Shown here: piece after piece, positions 5,426 through 5,981 of the stretch
Position numbering within the stretch: the first letter of the stretch is position 1
How the letters are laid out: the number at the start of each line of letters is the position of its first letter
NCBI GenBank assembly: GCA_002438345.1
Contig: DJUJ01000170.1
Span: 2,238-8,218 of the forward strand
Reading direction: 5' to 3'
DNA from: Paenibacillus sp. UBA6285
GTDB taxonomy: Bacteria > Bacillota > Bacilli > Paenibacillales > Paenibacillaceae
DNA length: 5,981 nt
Notes under the pieces: model-generated
Database searches by the model: none
What the model saw: the letters and a program-made list of their open reading frames with translations, nothing else
Told to the model about the DNA's origin: nothing
Made by a program: the position numbers and the translations under genes

Positions 5426-5981
5426 ATGAAACTTCCAACAATCCAATTCGGACATATTAAATCCAAGGTTCCTGTTATTCAAGGTGGAATGGGCGTAGGC
5501 ATATCCTTAAGTGGACTAGCCGCTGCTGTAGCCAACGCAGGTGGGATCGGCACCATTTCTGGTACAGGCATCACCACTGAAGAACTAAGAATGCATATTC
5601 GCAAAACAAGAGAACTCTCTAAAGGGATTGGATATATCGGTGTGAACGTGCTATTCGCTATGAAGGACTTTGCAGATAAAATGAAAGTTGCTTTGGAAGA
5701 AAAGGTGGACTTTATTATTTCCGGAGCCGGAATTTCCAGAGATATTTATGCTTGGGGAAAAGAGTATGGCACACCTGTGGTGTCTATTGTTTCATCCGCC
5801 AAATTAGCCAGAATCTCTGAAAGACTTGGTGCCTCCGCAGTCGTTGTCGAAGGGTTTGAAGCTGGGGGCCATTTAGGTACTGATAGATCCATGTTTGATA
5901 TCCTTCCTGAAGTCGTAGAAGCCGTTTCGATTCCGGTTATTGCTGCAGGTGGGATTCTGACAGGAGATGATATCGCAAAAT
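5426..5981 (+). CDS. Nitronate monooxygenase / FabK-like flavin oxidoreductase (3' end outside window)
   Basis: The first 185 codons of an FMN-dependent TIM-barrel enzyme of the nitronate monooxygenase / 2-nitropropane dioxygenase family (PF03060); family members are usually about 310-370 aa, so roughly half is visible. Seen in order are VIQGGMGVGIS (17-27) and AGGIGTISGTG (38-48) at the flavin site, GVNVLFA (72-78), SGAGIS (99-104), and VEGFEAGGHLG (141-151) with His149, the conserved active-site histidine, then IPVIAAGGI (169-177), which binds the FMN phosphate in the family. The family includes enzymes that oxidise alkyl nitronates and enoyl-ACP reductases (FabK); the visible part does not decide between these, and the absence of fatty-acid genes nearby gives no support for FabK. 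The start at 5426 follows AAAGAGGTG with a 5-nt spacer. It is divergent from the MgtC-family gene with a 268-bp gap. Confidence 0.9.
   Translation, partial: MKLPTIQFGHIKSKVPVIQGGMGVGISLSGLAAAVANAGGIGTISGTGITTEELRMHIRKTRELSKGIGYIGVNVLFAMKDFADKMKVALEEKVDFIISGAGISRDIYAWGKEYGTPVVSIVSSAKLARISERLGASAVVVEGFEAGGHLGTDRSMFDILPEVVEAVSIPVIAAGGILTGDDIAK

Noticed and set aside
5281..5466. 61-codon open frame on the minus strand across the start of the flavin oxidoreductase gene
   Set aside because: It is antisense to the clearly conserved N-terminus of the oxidoreductase and shows no domain features.

Overview
The window looks like chromosomal DNA of a low-to-moderate-GC Gram-positive bacterium, most likely a Bacillales member such as a Paenibacillus relative (inference). 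The reasons are strong Shine-Dalgarno sequences (AAAGGGGAG, GAGGGAGG, AGGAGA, AAGGAG), consensus SigA-type promoters, a lipobox-anchored binding protein in place of a periplasmic one, and the families present. There are five protein genes: four on the minus strand and one incomplete gene on the plus strand at the right edge.

Region 1 (about 1-4155, minus strand) is a probable three-gene operon transcribed right to left. It begins with a ROK-family repressor (2829-3986), followed after 28 bp by a rhizobial-type (PF06089) L-asparaginase (1805-2800). After a 96 bp gap comes a lipoprotein solute-binding protein of ABC transporters that resembles the glutathione-binding protein GsiB (104-1708). 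A perfect 11-bp stem follows at 30-64. A consensus promoter (TTGACA-17 bp-TATTAT) sits about 140 bp upstream of the regulator. Its untranslated leader carries a 16-bp near-identical direct repeat that is a good operator candidate, and a catabolite-response-like element lies upstream. The simplest reading is an autoregulated system that captures a peptide or amide compound and deamidates it. It recalls the enterobacterial iaaA-gsiABCD operon, but with an unrelated asparaginase. No permease or ATPase gene is present in the window.

Region 2 (about 4155-4494) has no recognised gene. It does hold a consensus promoter facing right, a possible 18-residue ORF with a good ribosome binding site, and a long interrupted hairpin just beyond the end of the next gene. 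This is the least explained stretch.

Region 3 (4495-5157, minus) is an MgtC/SapB-family membrane protein with a C-terminal ACT-like domain. Region 4 (5158-5425) is a divergent control region. Region 5 (5426-5981, plus, running off the edge) is the N-terminal part of a nitronate monooxygenase/FabK-like flavin oxidoreductase. I found no mobile element, CRISPR array, tRNA or rRNA. Apart from the small-transcript candidate and the operator pair, this is an ordinary metabolic region, and I do not see strong evidence for a wholly new system.
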